A stretch of DNA of 64,000 nt from JAHFUA01 sp963733935. GTDB lineage: Bacteria > Acidobacteriota > Terriglobia > Terriglobales > Acidobacteriaceae. Positions 16,238-26,985 of this stretch are shown here, one piece after another. The stretch is taken from the NCBI GenBank assembly GCA_963733935.1, contig CAVTEQ010000014.1, positions 888,454 through 952,453 of the forward strand, read 5' to 3'. How positions within the stretch are numbered: the first letter of the stretch is position 1; the number at the start of each line of letters is the position of its first letter. A model generated the notes under the pieces. The model was not told the DNA's origin. It worked only from the letters and a program-made list of their open reading frames with translations, and did not search any database. The position numbers and the translations under genes were made by a program.

Positions 16238-19200
16238 ATGAAAATCACGTTGCTTGACCCGAGCCGCCGCTGGCGGCTTTTTTATTGCCTGATCGGTTTG
16301 CTGCTCGCGATGGTGCTGACGCCGAGCATGCAGGCCAGCACCACGACGGTGCAGGACGTCGTGTACCGCGCCGACGGCCAACCCGCCAGCGGGACGCTGG
16401 TGATCTCCTGGCCGGCGTTCACCACCGCGGACAACCTCGCCGTGGCTGCCGGATCGATGAGCGTGGCCATCGGTCCCCAGGGTGCGATCAGCATCGCTCT
16501 GGTGCCCAATGCCGGCGGAACTCCCGACGGCACGTATTACAAGGTCATCTTTAAGCTCAACGATGGCTCCACCAGCGAAGAATATTGGGCGATTCCGGCA
16601 ACCACGACCACCACGATTGCGGCGGTGCGTTCCAAGATCGTTCCCAGCGGCGTTGCCATGCAGGTGGCCTCACGACAGTATGTGGACAGCTCCATCGCGG
16701 CGGCGCTCGCCGGCTTTCACGGCCCGTTTCCCCTGGTCGTGACGTCCTTCCAAGGCCGCACCGGAAGCGTGGTAGCGGCGGCCAACGATTATGCTTACTC
16801 GCAACTGAGGAATATTCCAACTACCTTCAACGCCGGCCAACTGCTGGGCAGGAGTTTGGACCCTCCTACCAGCGCAGGTCAGCAAGTGACCTTCGACGGC
16901 ACCAAGTTTATAGAGCAAGCCAAGCAGGCAGCCGACTTCCGCGATTTTGGCGCCATCGGCAACACCATTGCCGATGACACCAGCGCCGCTAACAACGGAT
17001 TGGCGGCACTGGCAAACAATGGCGGCGCCTTCCAGTTGCCCGGCACTAGCAATTCCTTCTGGATGAAGCTGACGTCGCCGCTGAATCTGAACAATACAGG
17101 CAATTTCCTGATTCGTGGCGCCGGCGACTCCGGCGGTTTCGCCTATTGCGGCAATGGAAGCGGACCGGTGGTGAACGCCAGTAATACCTTCGACCTTGGG
17201 CTCCGCGATTTCGCCATCTACGGCCACTGGCAGAATAACTGTACTTCTACTTACGCAAGCGCAGGCATCCTGTGGGACAAAACTGGAAACAGCGGCTGGA
17301 ATGCCACTGGATTGATGGTGAACCGCCTGAGCATCATCGGGGCGCCTTCGGGCGACATCGGAACGCCGAATTTTACCTGCATCGACATCTCTCCCACCTC
17401 TGGGGTCAACGTAGAAGACGGGAAGTTTTACAACATTAATTGCAATCCCAGCGGGGGGATCGGTTTTCACATTGGCGCCAGTGCCAACGCCAAGAATGAG
17501 ATCTTCTTCAACAACAATGTGGGCTTCGGACAGTACGGGTACAAGTTCGATAGCGGGTCCTATCACATCAAGTACGGTGAGGTAGGGAACCTGAGTGAAA
17601 GCGCCCTGTGGTTGAACGCGGCCAGCGATCCGGTCAGCGTGGAAGGCCTTTTGAGTGAGGCCAACAAGCAGTTTCTTCGTCTGGGGGCGAACTTTGGTTT
17701 TGCCCCGATCACGCTATCCCACATTAACAATGGATGGGACGACCAGGCCACTGCGCCTTGCTTCTGGGACCTGGGCGGGGCGCAGTATGTCCTGGCCTTC
17801 AGCAATAAGTGGTCGGACACCAACTTCACAACGCCACATGCCATCTGCGGCAATGTCAACAGTTCCGGCACGTTTATCAATAATGCGTTCTCTTGGAAAG
17901 TGGGCGGAGGAAGCGGCGGACTCTATGAGATGCTTCCGCCGCCGGCTACCATTCAGCAGTTGCTTGGGCCAAGCTATGGTTTCTATGCGGGCGGGAACAT
18001 GATCGTCGGTTCGGTGAACCCGAACGCGAACAATGGGCTTTCCTTCATTCAATCCACCGGTGGAACGCGGCAGGGGTTGCGCGTACTCGAAAACTCCATT
18101 CCCAGAATCGACGGCGCTCTGCCGGTCTCCAATGACAACCCCTTCCTGGGTGATGGGGTGCTGGAAGTAGCAGGTCCGGGGGCGCCGACAGTGCTCCCCG
18201 GCTGCGCCGTTACCGGGGGCGACACGTCGGTGACTTACACCTTCTGGATGTTCGCCAAAGATGGCAATGGCAATCGGACTACCGAGGCCCATACGTTCTG
18301 CCCCGGCCCAGCAACTTTTGACAGCACTCACCAGGTGACCCTGCAGTGGGTGGGAACGCCCGGCTCCCAAAGCTATGACGTCATGTTCCTGGTCAATGGA
18401 GCGTCCTGCTTCATCGGGAACACGTCCGCGACTTCCATCACGGTGAGCTCCATGCCGGCTTGCGATAACGGGTACACGCGGCCATTGCAGAACGAGGCCG
18501 AGTATGTGAATCTGCGCGGCAAGGGGCTTTACGGCTACGGTCCCGCGAGCGCCACTAATCCCACGTGGTGGATCGACAACGTCACCGGAAACTTCAACAC
18601 CAATTCCGCCACCTCGAACAGCCTGCAGCTTAGGGGAAGCGGCGGAGCCAGCTTCGCCGCCGTTCAGAATGACGGTACTGACAAGGTGCAGCTGGGCGAT
18701 GTTACCCATGCGGTTTCCATTCCCGGTGGCATATCCGCGCCTAACGTGGAAACGCTGTGCACCGCAGCCAACGCTCAGACCTGCGTTAATGCGGTCGCGA
18801 CTACGGGTGGTACCGTGCACCTGGCGGCGGGCACCTACACCGGCGCCCTTACTCTGCCGGACAATGGCAAGTGCGTGAACCTGGTGGGCGCGGGCATCGA
18901 TCTCACCGTCCTGACCGTCAACGCCTCCACTTCCGCGGTCATCAGCAAGGGCAATAGCTCTCTCCCCCTGAACTGTCGCATCGCCGATCTGACCCTCGAC
19001 GGACACTTCCAGTCCAGCTACGGACTTCGGCTGCTCAAAGGCAAGGGATGGCAGATTGAGCGCGTCAAAATTCAGCGCGTCAGCGTGGGAGGCGAAGGTG
19101 CAGCGTTTGGCGAATCCTCGGGAAGTAACGCCGAGTTCTATGACGCCCGCATTCGCAACCTCGTGGTCGCCTTCGAGGCGGGGACTACGCCGCGAACGCG

Positions 19201-20609
19201 CGTCCTCTGAACGGCCTGCATTTCCTCACCACGGCCACCGACAATCAGATCAGCGAGATCACCGCCTGGAACATGAGCGGCGCCGGGATCCTGGATGACG
19301 CGGGCGACAACCAGTACAGCATCGTTCACGTGTATGGCTTCCCGCTGCTGACCTACTATCCCAACTATGCCATGGACGTGCTCGGAAACACGCACATTGT
19401 GCAGCTCACCTCCGATGGTGTAGCTCTCGGCGGCGTGCACGTGCGCGGCAACGGCAACAGCATCACGCACAGCACCTTCATGTGGCCCACCGGGGGGAAG
19501 TCAGCGGCGCATTCCCCATCATGGCCGAGGCGGGAACCGACTTTAACGACTATTCCAACAACCTGGTGCGCAACGGCACCGACCTGATCATTTCGCAGGT
19601 CCCGACCATCGCCAACATCGGCGGGGCGATTTATCCCGGACCGAACACCAGCATTACGAATAACATTGAGCAGGGCGGCAGCAATTACTTCGTGAACTTC
19701 TGGGTGCAAGGCCCGTACGTTGCCGGGCAAGGAACCCCGCACGGCGCCTTCACCTACAGCACGCCGTTCACAGCACAGCCCACGCTCACCGCCCGCAGGG
19801 TTCTTAGCCAGACCGCCGACCTGTTCGACTGCCTGGAAGAAGACAATTCGACGCTGCTGTGCTCGATCGATAAGAACGGCAACGCGACATTCGCTAGCGT
19901 CACAGCGCCTCTGACGGGCAACGCCAGCACGGCGACAGCTCTGGCATCAACCCCCAGCCAGTGCAGTTCGGGTCAATATTCGACGGGCATTGCCGCCAGC
20001 GGCAACGCCAATTGCAGCCAGGTTGGCTATTCGCAGCTTAGCGGCACGCCGACCATCCCCACACTGCTGGGCTCAGGCACGGCGCACAAGTGGGTGAGCT
20101 ATATCGACAGCAGCGGTACCCAGCAATTGACGCAGCCCGACGCCAGTGATCTTACCGGTCTGGGGAACGCAGCTACCAAGAACGTCGGCACCACGGCGGG
20201 CACAGTTGCCGCGGGCGATGATTCACGTTTCAATTGCGACGTTACCAAGAATCCCTGCCGTGTAGCCGCGACTTCGCTTACCGCGCAGACGGCTTCGATC
20301 GGAAACACCACGCTGTACACACCCTCGGCCGCCGGCCAGTACCAGGTGGTCGTAAGCCTCTGGACCATGGTCGCGGGGTCGAGCGGGACCGTCTCCTTCA
20401 GCGTCTCGGCAAACACCGGCAGCGGAGCGGAAAGTTTCGGCAGTTCGAGTCTGGACCTCACGAAGGTCAACTCAGGTGGCCAGGTCAGCGGGCAATGGAA
20501 CATTCATGTGGGCGCCAGCCAGGCAATCTCGTACAGCACCACGCTGACTTGTTCCAGTTGCGGTTCGCCACAGTACGGTATCGACGTTGTGGTCGAAAGG
20601 CTGCAGTGA
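16238..20609 (+). CDS. Large phage tail-spike-like protein with pectate-lyase-type beta-helix (two apparent frameshifts)
   Basis: Reading across two apparent single-base losses gives about 1457 residues. The frame from 16238 ends at 19210; the next frame continues ANARPLNGLHFLTT to about 19500; the last runs from about 19495 to 20609. The shifts fall near 19190-19207 and in the G6 tract at 19492-19497. The N-terminus has a signal-like hydrophobic segment. At about residue 230, DFGAIGNTIADDTSAANNGL is the pectate-lyase-3/tail-spike motif opening a right-handed beta-helix. A second helix lies near residues 850-1100. The C-terminus resembles the bead-like repeats of phage fibres. A host-surface-binding or depolymerase role is likely. 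Confidence 0.72.
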
Positions 20610-22221
20610 GCCGCCCGGTTGCCTTAACCCTAGCTTGACCGACGACCTCACAGATGACCTGCGGGCGTTGGTGACCGTGGGAAAGCGACTCGATTGGGAA
20701 CTGATTGACGTTCGGAGCGATTGGGAAATCGGCTGGCTGGAGCCGCCGCGCGGGCGTTGGCATGCTACGTTCCGCGATTTCCTTGTCCGGCACCTGTTGA
20801 GGATCCGCGACAAGCAAGGCAAACGGGTGCTGCTGGAGCCGACGCGGGCACAACGCGAGTACTCCCGCTTCTGCGGCCGGCGCAACATCGTGCTGAAGGC
20901 CCGCCAGGTTGGGATGACAACCTGGGTGGCGGCTCGGTTCTTTCTGCACACCATCACCCGGCCGGGAACGGTCAGCGTGCAGGTGGCGCACGATTTGGCT
21001 TCGGCCGAGGCATTATTCCGCATCGTGCGGCGGTTCCTGGAGAACCTGCCGGAACGGCTGCGCAAGGGGACGCTGGCGACGTTGCGCGCCAACGTTCGCC
21101 AGATCGTTTTCCCGCACCTCGACAGCGAGTATCGGGTGGAGACGGCGGCGGACCCCAACGCCGGCCGCGGACTCACCATCCAGAACCTGCACTGTTCGGA
21201 GGTGGCCCTCTGGCCGCGAGATCCGGCCGAGACCCTGGCTTCGCTGCGCGCGGCGGTACCGCCCCACGGCGAGATCGTGCTGGAATCCACGCCCAGGGGC
21301 GCCGGCGGCTGCTTCTACGACCAGTGGCAGCAGGCCGAGGAAAACGGCTACGTCCGGCATTTCTTCCCCTGGTGGTGGGAGCCGTCCTATCAGCGTCTGG
21401 TGACGGACGTGTTGCCGCTGAGCGAAGAGGAAGAGGAACTCAGCCGCAAACACGGCCTTGAGCCCGCGCAAATCGCGTTTCGCCGGGAAATCCGGGCGGA
21501 GTTTCGCCACCTGGCTGTGCAGGAGTATGCCGAAGACCCGGAGAGTTGTTTCCTGTTCTCCGGAGAGTGCGTCTTTGAATTGTCGGCGATCGAGCAGCGG
21601 CTGGCGAACTGCGGCGAGCCGCTGGAAATACGAGACAATGGCCGGCTACTCATCTGGTTGCCTTCCGTTAAGGATCCATCCGGCGACAGGGAGTGGATTA
21701 TCGGCGTGGATCCAGCAGGCGGCGGGGCGGACGGCGATTTCGCGTGCGCCCAGGTGATCGACCGCTCCAGCGCCATGCAATGTGCTGAGTTGCTCGGCCA
21801 TTTCACTCCTATGGAACTGGCACGCCGGGTTGCTGAATTGGGCCGCGAGTATGGCAATGCCCTGGTGGCGGTCGAGAGCAACAACCACGGGCACGCGGTG
21901 CTGGCCCACCTGGAGGTAGGGGAGAAGTACCAGAACCTGTACACAGAGAGTAATCGTGTCGGGTGGCTGACGGGCGCGGTCAGCCGCCCCAGAATGATTG
22001 AGAAGCTGGCAATCCTGCTGTCGCAGGCTCCGGAGCTGTTCTTCAGCACGCGGCTGCTGCAGCAGTGCCGGACCTTCGTGCGCCATTCGGATGCTTCGAC
22101 GGGCGCGACCGGGGGCGCGCACGACGATTGTGTGCTGGCCATGGCCATCGCACAGATGGTTCGAGAGGCGGATGCGGGAAATACTTCCCGCAGGGGAAAG
22201 AGAGTTCGCGCGCGGCCTTGA
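20587..22221 (+). CDS. terL: Phage terminase large subunit
   Basis: The 544-residue frame has a terminase-type Walker A (VLKARQVGMTTWVAARF, about 102-118) and a Walker B-like LTIQNLHCSEVALWP. The RNase H-like nuclease domain shows IIGVDPAGGGADGDFACAQ, ALVAVESNNHGHAVLAHL and HDDCVLAMAIAQM, supplying the three acidic clusters that bind metal. It packages phage DNA by ATP-driven translocation and headful or site-specific cutting. The frame opens at a TTG inside the preceding gene; TTG 20635 or GTG 20674 are other possible starts. Unlike most phages, it lies after rather than before the tail-spike gene. Confidence 0.88.
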   Translation: MWSKGCSEPPGCLNPSLTDDLTDDLRALVTVGKRLDWELIDVRSDWEIGWLEPPRGRWHATFRDFLVRHLLRIRDKQGKRVLLEPTRAQREYSRFCGRRNIVLKARQVGMTTWVAARFFLHTITRPGTVSVQVAHDLASAEALFRIVRRFLENLPERLRKGTLATLRANVRQIVFPHLDSEYRVETAADPNAGRGLTIQNLHCSEVALWPRDPAETLASLRAAVPPHGEIVLESTPRGAGGCFYDQWQQAEENGYVRHFFPWWWEPSYQRLVTDVLPLSEEEEELSRKHGLEPAQIAFRREIRAEFRHLAVQEYAEDPESCFLFSGECVFELSAIEQRLANCGEPLEIRDNGRLLIWLPSVKDPSGDREWIIGVDPAGGGADGDFACAQVIDRSSAMQCAELLGHFTPMELARRVAELGREYGNALVAVESNNHGHAVLAHLEVGEKYQNLYTESNRVGWLTGAVSRPRMIEKLAILLSQAPELFFSTRLLQQCRTFVRHSDASTGATGGAHDDCVLAMAIAQMVREADAGNTSRRGKRVRARP

Positions 22222-22324
22222 GCGTCAAAAAATCTCGACCGAGCGCGGGTTGCACAGGATTTCGATTTCTGGAATAAGAGTCAGGTTTTTTTCCGTTTGG
22301 GACGAGCGGATGTAACCTGCTGCT

Positions 22325-23126
22325 ATGCCTTTGGTTGCGGTCCAGCACATTCGCAGAATGCGCGGAGGTGCGCAGGGTCACCTGATGCGCGTTGAGGACG
22401 GCAATTTCTACGTGGTCAAGTTCCAGAACAACCCGCAGCACATTCGGGTTCTGGCCAACGACTTGCTGGCAACACGACTGGGTCTGCAGATCGGATTGCC
22501 AATGCCGGTCGCAGAAGTAATTGAAGTTAATGAATGGCTCATTGGACATACACCCGAGTTGGCCGTCGAGTTCGGTGGAAAGCGAATCCCGTGCCAGCCA
22601 GGACTGCAGTTCGGTTCGCGCTATGTCGTTAATCCGGACAAAGGCCAGGTGTTGGATTACCTGCCGGAAAGCTTTCTTTGGGGCATCCGCAACGTCGGGG
22701 ATTTCGCTGGCGCACTCGCTTTTGACAAATGGACCTGCAACGCCGATGGACGGCAGGCAGTTTATTGGCGCAGGTCCAAGGAGTCGGGCTACGCCGCGGC
22801 GTTCATCGACCAGGGATACTGTTTCAACGATGGGGAGTGGGCATTTCGCGACTCTCCGCTGCGCGGAATGCACCTTCAACCAAGTGTACGCGACCATCAC
22901 CGGTTGGAAGTCGTTTGAGCCTTGGCTATCGAAGATCGAGGCATTAGACGCGAGCGCGATCGGGAACATTGCATCTGCGATTCCGCCCCAGTGGTACGAT
23001 GGCGATTGGGACGCTCTGGAGAAACTTGTGCACGCTTTGGCCAGGCGTTGCACGGGAGTACGGGAGCTGATCACAGACTTCCGTTGTTCATCCCGACGCC
23101 CCTTTCCAAACTGGGAAGATGACTAG
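22325..23126 (+). CDS. HipA-like kinase domain protein (one apparent frameshift)
   Basis: The frame from ATG 22325 shows a compact protein-kinase-like layout. A Gly-rich loop (RGGAQGHLMRVEDG) comes first, then the ATP-binding Lys in YVVKFQ. The catalytic loop is AFDKWTCNADGRQAVYW (D...N.D) and the metal-binding Asp is in FIDQGYCFN. Near 22870-22890 one extra base shifts the frame; the natural continuation FNQVYATITGWKSFEPW runs to 23126, giving about 267 residues. HipA-like Ser/Thr kinases can act as persistence toxins, but no HipB is present; the partner here is DUF3037. The pair sits between terminase and portal, an odd place for a host gene. Confidence 0.75.
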
Positions 23127-23130
23127 AATT

Positions 23131-23223
23131 GCCACCGAGACACAGAGGCGCAGAGGAGGACATAAGCAATAAAAAGTGAAGTGATAAGAAGGTGATCCGT
23201 TCTCCTCTGTGCCTCCGTGGCGG
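23131..23223. repeat. Palindromic repeat between HipA-like and DUF3037 genes
   Basis: The left arm (about 23131-23159, gccaccgagacacagaggcg...) pairs with the right arm (23201-23223, ...cctccgtggcgg). It belongs to the same family as the palindrome at 24.05 kb, so the DUF3037 gene has a copy on each side. Confidence 0.8.
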
Positions 23224-23234
23224 GTTTATCCCCG

Positions 23235-24065
23235 ATGGCTGATTTGAAGCAATGCGAATTCTTCCTGCTCCGCTATGTGCCCGACGCGGTGAAGGACGAG
23301 TTCGTAAACATCGGAGTAGTGCTGGTCGAGCCGGGCGCGAATGGCGCCGGTTTTGCAGAGGTGAGGTTTACGCGCGACTGGCAACGGGTGAAGTGTCTCG
23401 ATCCAGGGGCCGATCTGCAGATGTTGGAGGCCCTGGAAGACGATCTACGGAAGCGCTTGAGTGAACCCGGGCATGCCGAATTTTTCAGCGTTGTAAACGA
23501 GTCGTTCTCGAATGCGTTACAACTCTCGCCGGCTAAAGCGTGTTTGACGGAGTCTCCCGCGGAAGAACTCGGAAAGCTGGCGGAGATATACCTGGAGCGA
23601 GCGCGCCGCCCCGCAAGAAAGGGGGCCGTTGCTGCCCGACAGGCAATCGCGCAGCGCATGCGTGAGGCCTTCGAGCAGGCGGGCGTGTGGAAGCTGATGC
23701 GCAAGCGTATAGCGGTCGCCACATACACGCATCCGGGCGATCCGCTCAAGATCGATTGCGGTTACCGTCCGAATGGCGAGCTGAAGCTGTTCCATGCGAT
23801 CTCGTTGGCCGGCAATGTGGATTCCGCCAAGGTTCTTGCTTTCACGTATCCGCAAGTCCGCGAAGGGATCGCGCGACTGGAGAAAAGCAACACTTCGCTG
23901 ACGGCTGTCGTCGAGGACGATCTCGACCAAAATGATGAGCCCATCGCCTTTGCACTGGACACACTGGCTCGCAGCCAGATTGCGGTACAGCACGCAAGCC
24001 GAACTGCCGCACCTGGCAGAAGTGGCAAGACAGGAGCTGAGAGTTTAACGCCACAGAGACACTGA
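23235..24065 (+). CDS. DUF3037 domain protein, partner of the HipA-like kinase
   Basis: 276 residues from ATG 23235. The N-terminus CEFFLLRYVPDAVKDEFVNIGVVLVEP is the DUF3037 signature. A Lys/Arg-rich helical middle follows, then ...LFHAISLAGNVDSAKVLAFTYP near residues 178-196. Genes of this family are often found next to HipA-like kinases; that is from memory of genome neighbourhoods. The last residues (LTPQRH) are encoded by an adjoining palindromic repeat, so the original C-terminus may have been altered. Biochemical role unknown. Confidence 0.78.
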   Translation: MADLKQCEFFLLRYVPDAVKDEFVNIGVVLVEPGANGAGFAEVRFTRDWQRVKCLDPGADLQMLEALEDDLRKRLSEPGHAEFFSVVNESFSNALQLSPAKACLTESPAEELGKLAEIYLERARRPARKGAVAARQAIAQRMREAFEQAGVWKLMRKRIAVATYTHPGDPLKIDCGYRPNGELKLFHAISLAGNVDSAKVLAFTYPQVREGIARLEKSNTSLTAVVEDDLDQNDEPIAFALDTLARSQIAVQHASRTAAPGRSGKTGAESLTPQRH

Positions 24066-24118
24066 GGCATAGAGGAAGCAATAGGCTATTTCTCGGTGTC
24101 TCCGTGCCTCTGTGGCAG
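24050..24118. repeat. Palindromic repeat overlapping the end of the DUF3037 gene
   Basis: Arms gccacagagacactgaggcat and the inverted ...gtctccgtgcctctgtggc flank a short centre. The left arm supplies the stop region of the DUF3037 gene. A 'tccgcgtttatccgcgctaatccgcgg' element (about 24129-24157) follows. Confidence 0.8.
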
Positions 24119-24231
24119 TTGTTGTTTGATCCGCGTTTATCCGCGCTAATCCGCGGCGAAGAAGTTCCAAAACAATCCATGAATATTCGTGAGACATTGC
24201 GCGGCGCTCTGCGCCGACTCGCGGTGCAGGT

Positions 24232-25379
24232 GTGCCCGAGAAGCGGCGCACGCTGGCGCTGCCGTCCATCCTGCAAACCTACGGGCCGCGGGCCGACGTG
24301 CTGCCCAAGCCGACGCCCTACAACCTGCGGCGCTTTGCCGAAACGCCGATCGCCCGCAAGGCGATCAACACGGTCAAGGACCGCGTCGCCGGCATGCGCT
24401 GGCGGGTGCAGCCGAAGAATGGCCGCTCGCTCGACGAGCTGCCGAATGCGGCGGACCGCATCCGCATCCTGACCGACAACCTCGATGCGCCCAACTCCGA
24501 CGACTCGTTCCGCTCCCTGGCCGAGCAGGTGCTGGAGGACGTGATCGTGGGCGGCTTCGGAGCGATAGAGGCGCAGCTCTCCGGCGATCCCTCGCGTCCG
24601 CTCAACCTGTGGCCGGCGGACGGGGCGAGCATTCGTATGCGCACCGACTGGGACGGCCGTCCCGACTCGCCGCGCTACGTACAGGTGGCGGGCGTCTTCA
24701 GTCCGAACACGCAGATCGTGCTCAATGACGATGAGCTGATCTACATTCGGCTGAATCCGCGCACGCACACACCTTCGGGCTGGGCCGGGTAGAGGTCGCA
24801 TTCGAGACCATCAATGAGTTTCTCGGGGCGCACCGCTATGCCGCGCGTCTGGCCTCGAACTCGGTGGTGCAGTATGCCCTCTGGCTGCAGGACATGGGCC
24901 CCGCGCAGCACGAGCGGCTGATCCGCTGGTGGCAGGACGAGATCGAGGGCACGGGACGCGTGCCCATCCTCTCGGTCGAGAACAAGCCCGAGGTGCTGCG
25001 CTTCGGCGGCGGCACCGACCAGGACCTCCGCCTGAGCTGGCAGGAATTCCTGATCCGGGTAATCGCCGACGCCTTTGACCTGCCGCCCTTCATGCTCGGC
25101 CTGGAGCGCGACGTGAACCGCTCCACCGCTGGAGAGCTGGCCGACCAGGCGTTTCGGCAGGCCATCGTGCCCACGGCGCGGCTGTTCGCCGAACATCTGA
25201 CGCGCGACGCCATCGGCAAGAAGCTCGGCTGGAACGACTGGAGTTCGTCTTCACCGACGTCGATGCGCCCAACGAGATGGAAGCAGGCGCAGATCCAGGA
25301 GATCCTGCTGCGCAACGGGGTGATGACGGTGAACGAAGTGCGGCAGATGCGGGGATTACCGGAAATTCAAAAGCTGTAA
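24232..25379 (+). CDS. Phage portal protein (three apparent frameshifts)
   Basis: Reading across shifts gives a portal of about 380 residues. From GTG 24232 it reads ALPSILQTYGPRADVLPKPTPYNLRR, with ARKAINTVKDRVAGMRWRV. One base is missing near 24778 (natural reading HTPFGLGRVEVAFETINEFL), another near 25239 (GWNDLEFVFTDVDAPNEME), and one is extra near 25287, restoring QAQIQEILLRNGVMTVNEV. The segment IADAFDLPPFMLGLERDVNRSTAGE is the portal 'clip/stem' region that forms the DNA channel of the capsid. An ATG at 24179 in another frame (MNIRETLRGALRRL) may be the original start. Either inactivated or mis-sequenced. Confidence 0.75.
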
Positions 25380-25429
25380 CCACAGAGGCACGGAGGCACG
25401 GAGAAAAAGACTTCTCTGTGCCCGTGGCA
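25380..25429. repeat. Short palindromic repeat after portal gene
   Basis: Contains ccacagaggcacggaggcacggag and inverted ctctgtgcccgtgg, of the same family as the palindromes at 23.1 and 24.05 kb. Confidence 0.72.
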
Positions 25430-25449
25430 GGTGTTACGGCGAAAGGCTC

Positions 25450-26040
25450 ATGAACATTCAACTCGCATCCATGGCGATCGAGATGCCGCACGTGTCGCGG
25501 CATCCCAACCGGCAACCGTTTCGCGGCGTGCTGACGCTGGTGGACGCGCCCAGCACGCGTCCTCCATCGGGAGCGCGCGGACATCGCGTGCTCCTGTCGC
25601 GGGTGGCGGCGGACCGTGCCCTGGCATCGCTGCTGGGGATGGCGCTCGACTACACCCTTGAGCTCGACGGCCACGATGCACGCCGCAAGGTGGGCATTAT
25701 CACTGAGGCGTTCGTAGCGCCGGCCTCTGGCCGGCTGTCGCGGGAGCATCTTGCTCCCGCTGTCGCGGGCGGGACGCCCGCGACGACAGCCGCCGGGACG
25801 GCGGCGCTACACGTCAACGGATATCTCTTTGCGCGCGACTTTCCCGAGCTGATGCGGGAATTGCGCAGCAACGGGCGAGGTCTCGGGATGTCCTACGAGA
25901 TTGCTGACGCCCACGTCGCCGACGTGCGCGCCTCCATCTGGGTGCTGACCGACGTGACCTTCACTGGCGCTGCGATCCTGCGCCGCGAAAAGGCCGCATA
26001 TCCGGATACGTGGATTGAACTGGAAACGTCGTCGGTCGCC
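25450..26040 (+). CDS. Probable prohead-protease-like phage protein carrying an in-frame repeat insertion
   Basis: ATG 25450 starts a protein reading RQPFRGVLTLVDAPS, LDYTLELDGHDARRKVGIITEAF, then HVNGYLFARDFPELM and RSNGRGLGMSYEIADAHV, followed by WVLTDVTFTGAAILRREKAAY. The 'G-x-S-x-E then W.L.DVTFTGAAI' pattern and the position after the portal suggest a capsid-maturation protease or scaffold. About 32 residues between ITEAF and HVNGY come from a REP-pair element. After about 26040 the frame runs on to 26232 into sequence that matches another gene in a different frame, so the true end or fusion point is uncertain. Confidence 0.55.
25714..25810. repeat. REP-pair (REPIN-like) element inside a coding sequence, copy 1
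   Basis: 97 bp bounded by perfect eight-base inverted ends GTAGCGCC...GGCGCTAC, with internal nested inverted segments. It is read in frame as APASGRLSREHLAPAVAGG and TPATTAAGTAAL. Confidence 0.88.
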
Positions 26041-26072
26041 GGCTCTCGGTCCTCGGCCGTTAAGGCGCTGGC

Positions 26073-26348
26073 TCCCGACTGCCGGCTCCTCCCCTCCCCG
26101 AGGCGCCCCAAGCGCAGCAACCGGGGATCTTTTTCCCGGCGCCAGACGTTAAGCCTCTGTTCGATCGTCTCGCCGATTGCAAAGCGATGGAGAGCCAGCT
26201 TTCGGCCTGCCAGCAGAATTACCTCGACATGAAGAAGGAGCGCGATCTGGCGGCGAAGGCACGCAACGGCTCGTTCTGGCAGCGTGCTAAAGAGATAGGA
26301 ATTGGCATCGCCATTGGCGGCGCAGTCGGCTACGCAGCTCATAGATAA
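26073..26348 (+). pseudogene. Copy A of coiled-coil/membrane small protein (start lost)
   Basis: The frame ending 26348 reads LPAPPLPEAPQAQQPGIFFP, VKPLFDRLADCKAMESQLSAC, DMKKERDLAAKARNGSFWQRA and KEIGIGIAIGGAVGYAAHR. It is nearly identical to copy B at 28493-28789. Unlike copy B there is no in-frame ATG near the beginning; a stop lies at about 26060 in this frame. The layout is a proline-rich start, a coiled coil and a C-terminal membrane segment. It may be a decayed duplicate or fused to the upstream gene through a sequencing indel. Confidence 0.6.
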
Positions 26349-26449
26349 GTGGAAAGTGGGAAGTGATAAGTAAAAAGTGGATCGTCGAAGCAACACCACT
26401 TTCCTACTTACCACTTCTCACTTACCACTCGCTTTATTAAGGAGGAAGC

Positions 26450-26594
26450 ATGGAATTACTACTGGCTAGCTCTCGCACTCGGCTTCGCCGCGGGCTTCAC
26501 CGTGGCATGGCTGTTCGCCGGCGGCATCAAGAAGGAGATCGCCACACTCTCCGGCAAGCTCGATGGCTTCATCGCCGCCATGAAGAAGTCATGA
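26450..26594 (+). pseudogene. Copy A of tiny one-span membrane protein (frameshifted)
   Basis: ATG 26450 has an excellent AAGGAGGAAG site but soon leaves the right frame. One base removed after the ATG gives MNYYWLALALGFAAGFTVAW, LFAGGIKKEIATLSGKLDGF and IAAMKKS, matching copy B at 28871-29014. Its stop overlaps the following start (ATGA). Confidence 0.6.
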
Positions 26595-26985
26595 ACCATC
26601 CCAGCGCTCTCTGGCTGCTCTACTTCGCCGGGCAGGCCATCTCCATGCTTGGGCGGGCCTCAACCTCGGCCTCCTCACAATTCACCCCCTGGAATTCCGT
26701 TCGGGAATACATCAAGTGGCATTGGCCGGCGATTGCCTTCCGCCTGTTCGCCTGCACCATGGGCTTTCTGCTGTGGTGGAACAATACCGCCTTCTTCGAG
26801 GAGTTGGTGAGCCATCAGCTCGGTGTGAGTGTGGGCATCCAGAGGTCCATCCCCCGACACCGGCGACCGCAGGAATCTACGGCCTGCTCTCTGATGTGCT
26901 GCTCGATTGGGCGTGCGCGAAGATTCCGTTCTTGAAGGGGAGAATTCCGAACGGGGGAAGCAGCAGTCCGCCAATCACGGCATGA
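26591..26985 (+). pseudogene. Copy A of 130-residue membrane protein (frameshifted)
   Basis: Begins MNHPSALWLLYFAGQAISML as in copy B, but one base is missing near 26855 ('atcccccgacaccgg' where copy B has 'atccccttgacgccgg'). The shifted remainder matches ATAGIYGLLSDVLLDWACA. Two to three membrane segments. Holin-like role suspected, not shown. Confidence 0.6.

Larger units (their letters stand above)
26073..26957 (+). repeat. Large direct repeat, copy A (about 885 bp)
   Basis: Covers the three membrane-protein genes; closely similar (estimated by eye at around 90%) to 28514-29376 in the same orientation. The intergenic part differs and contains 'aagtgggaagtgataag' palindromic units. Confidence 0.85.
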
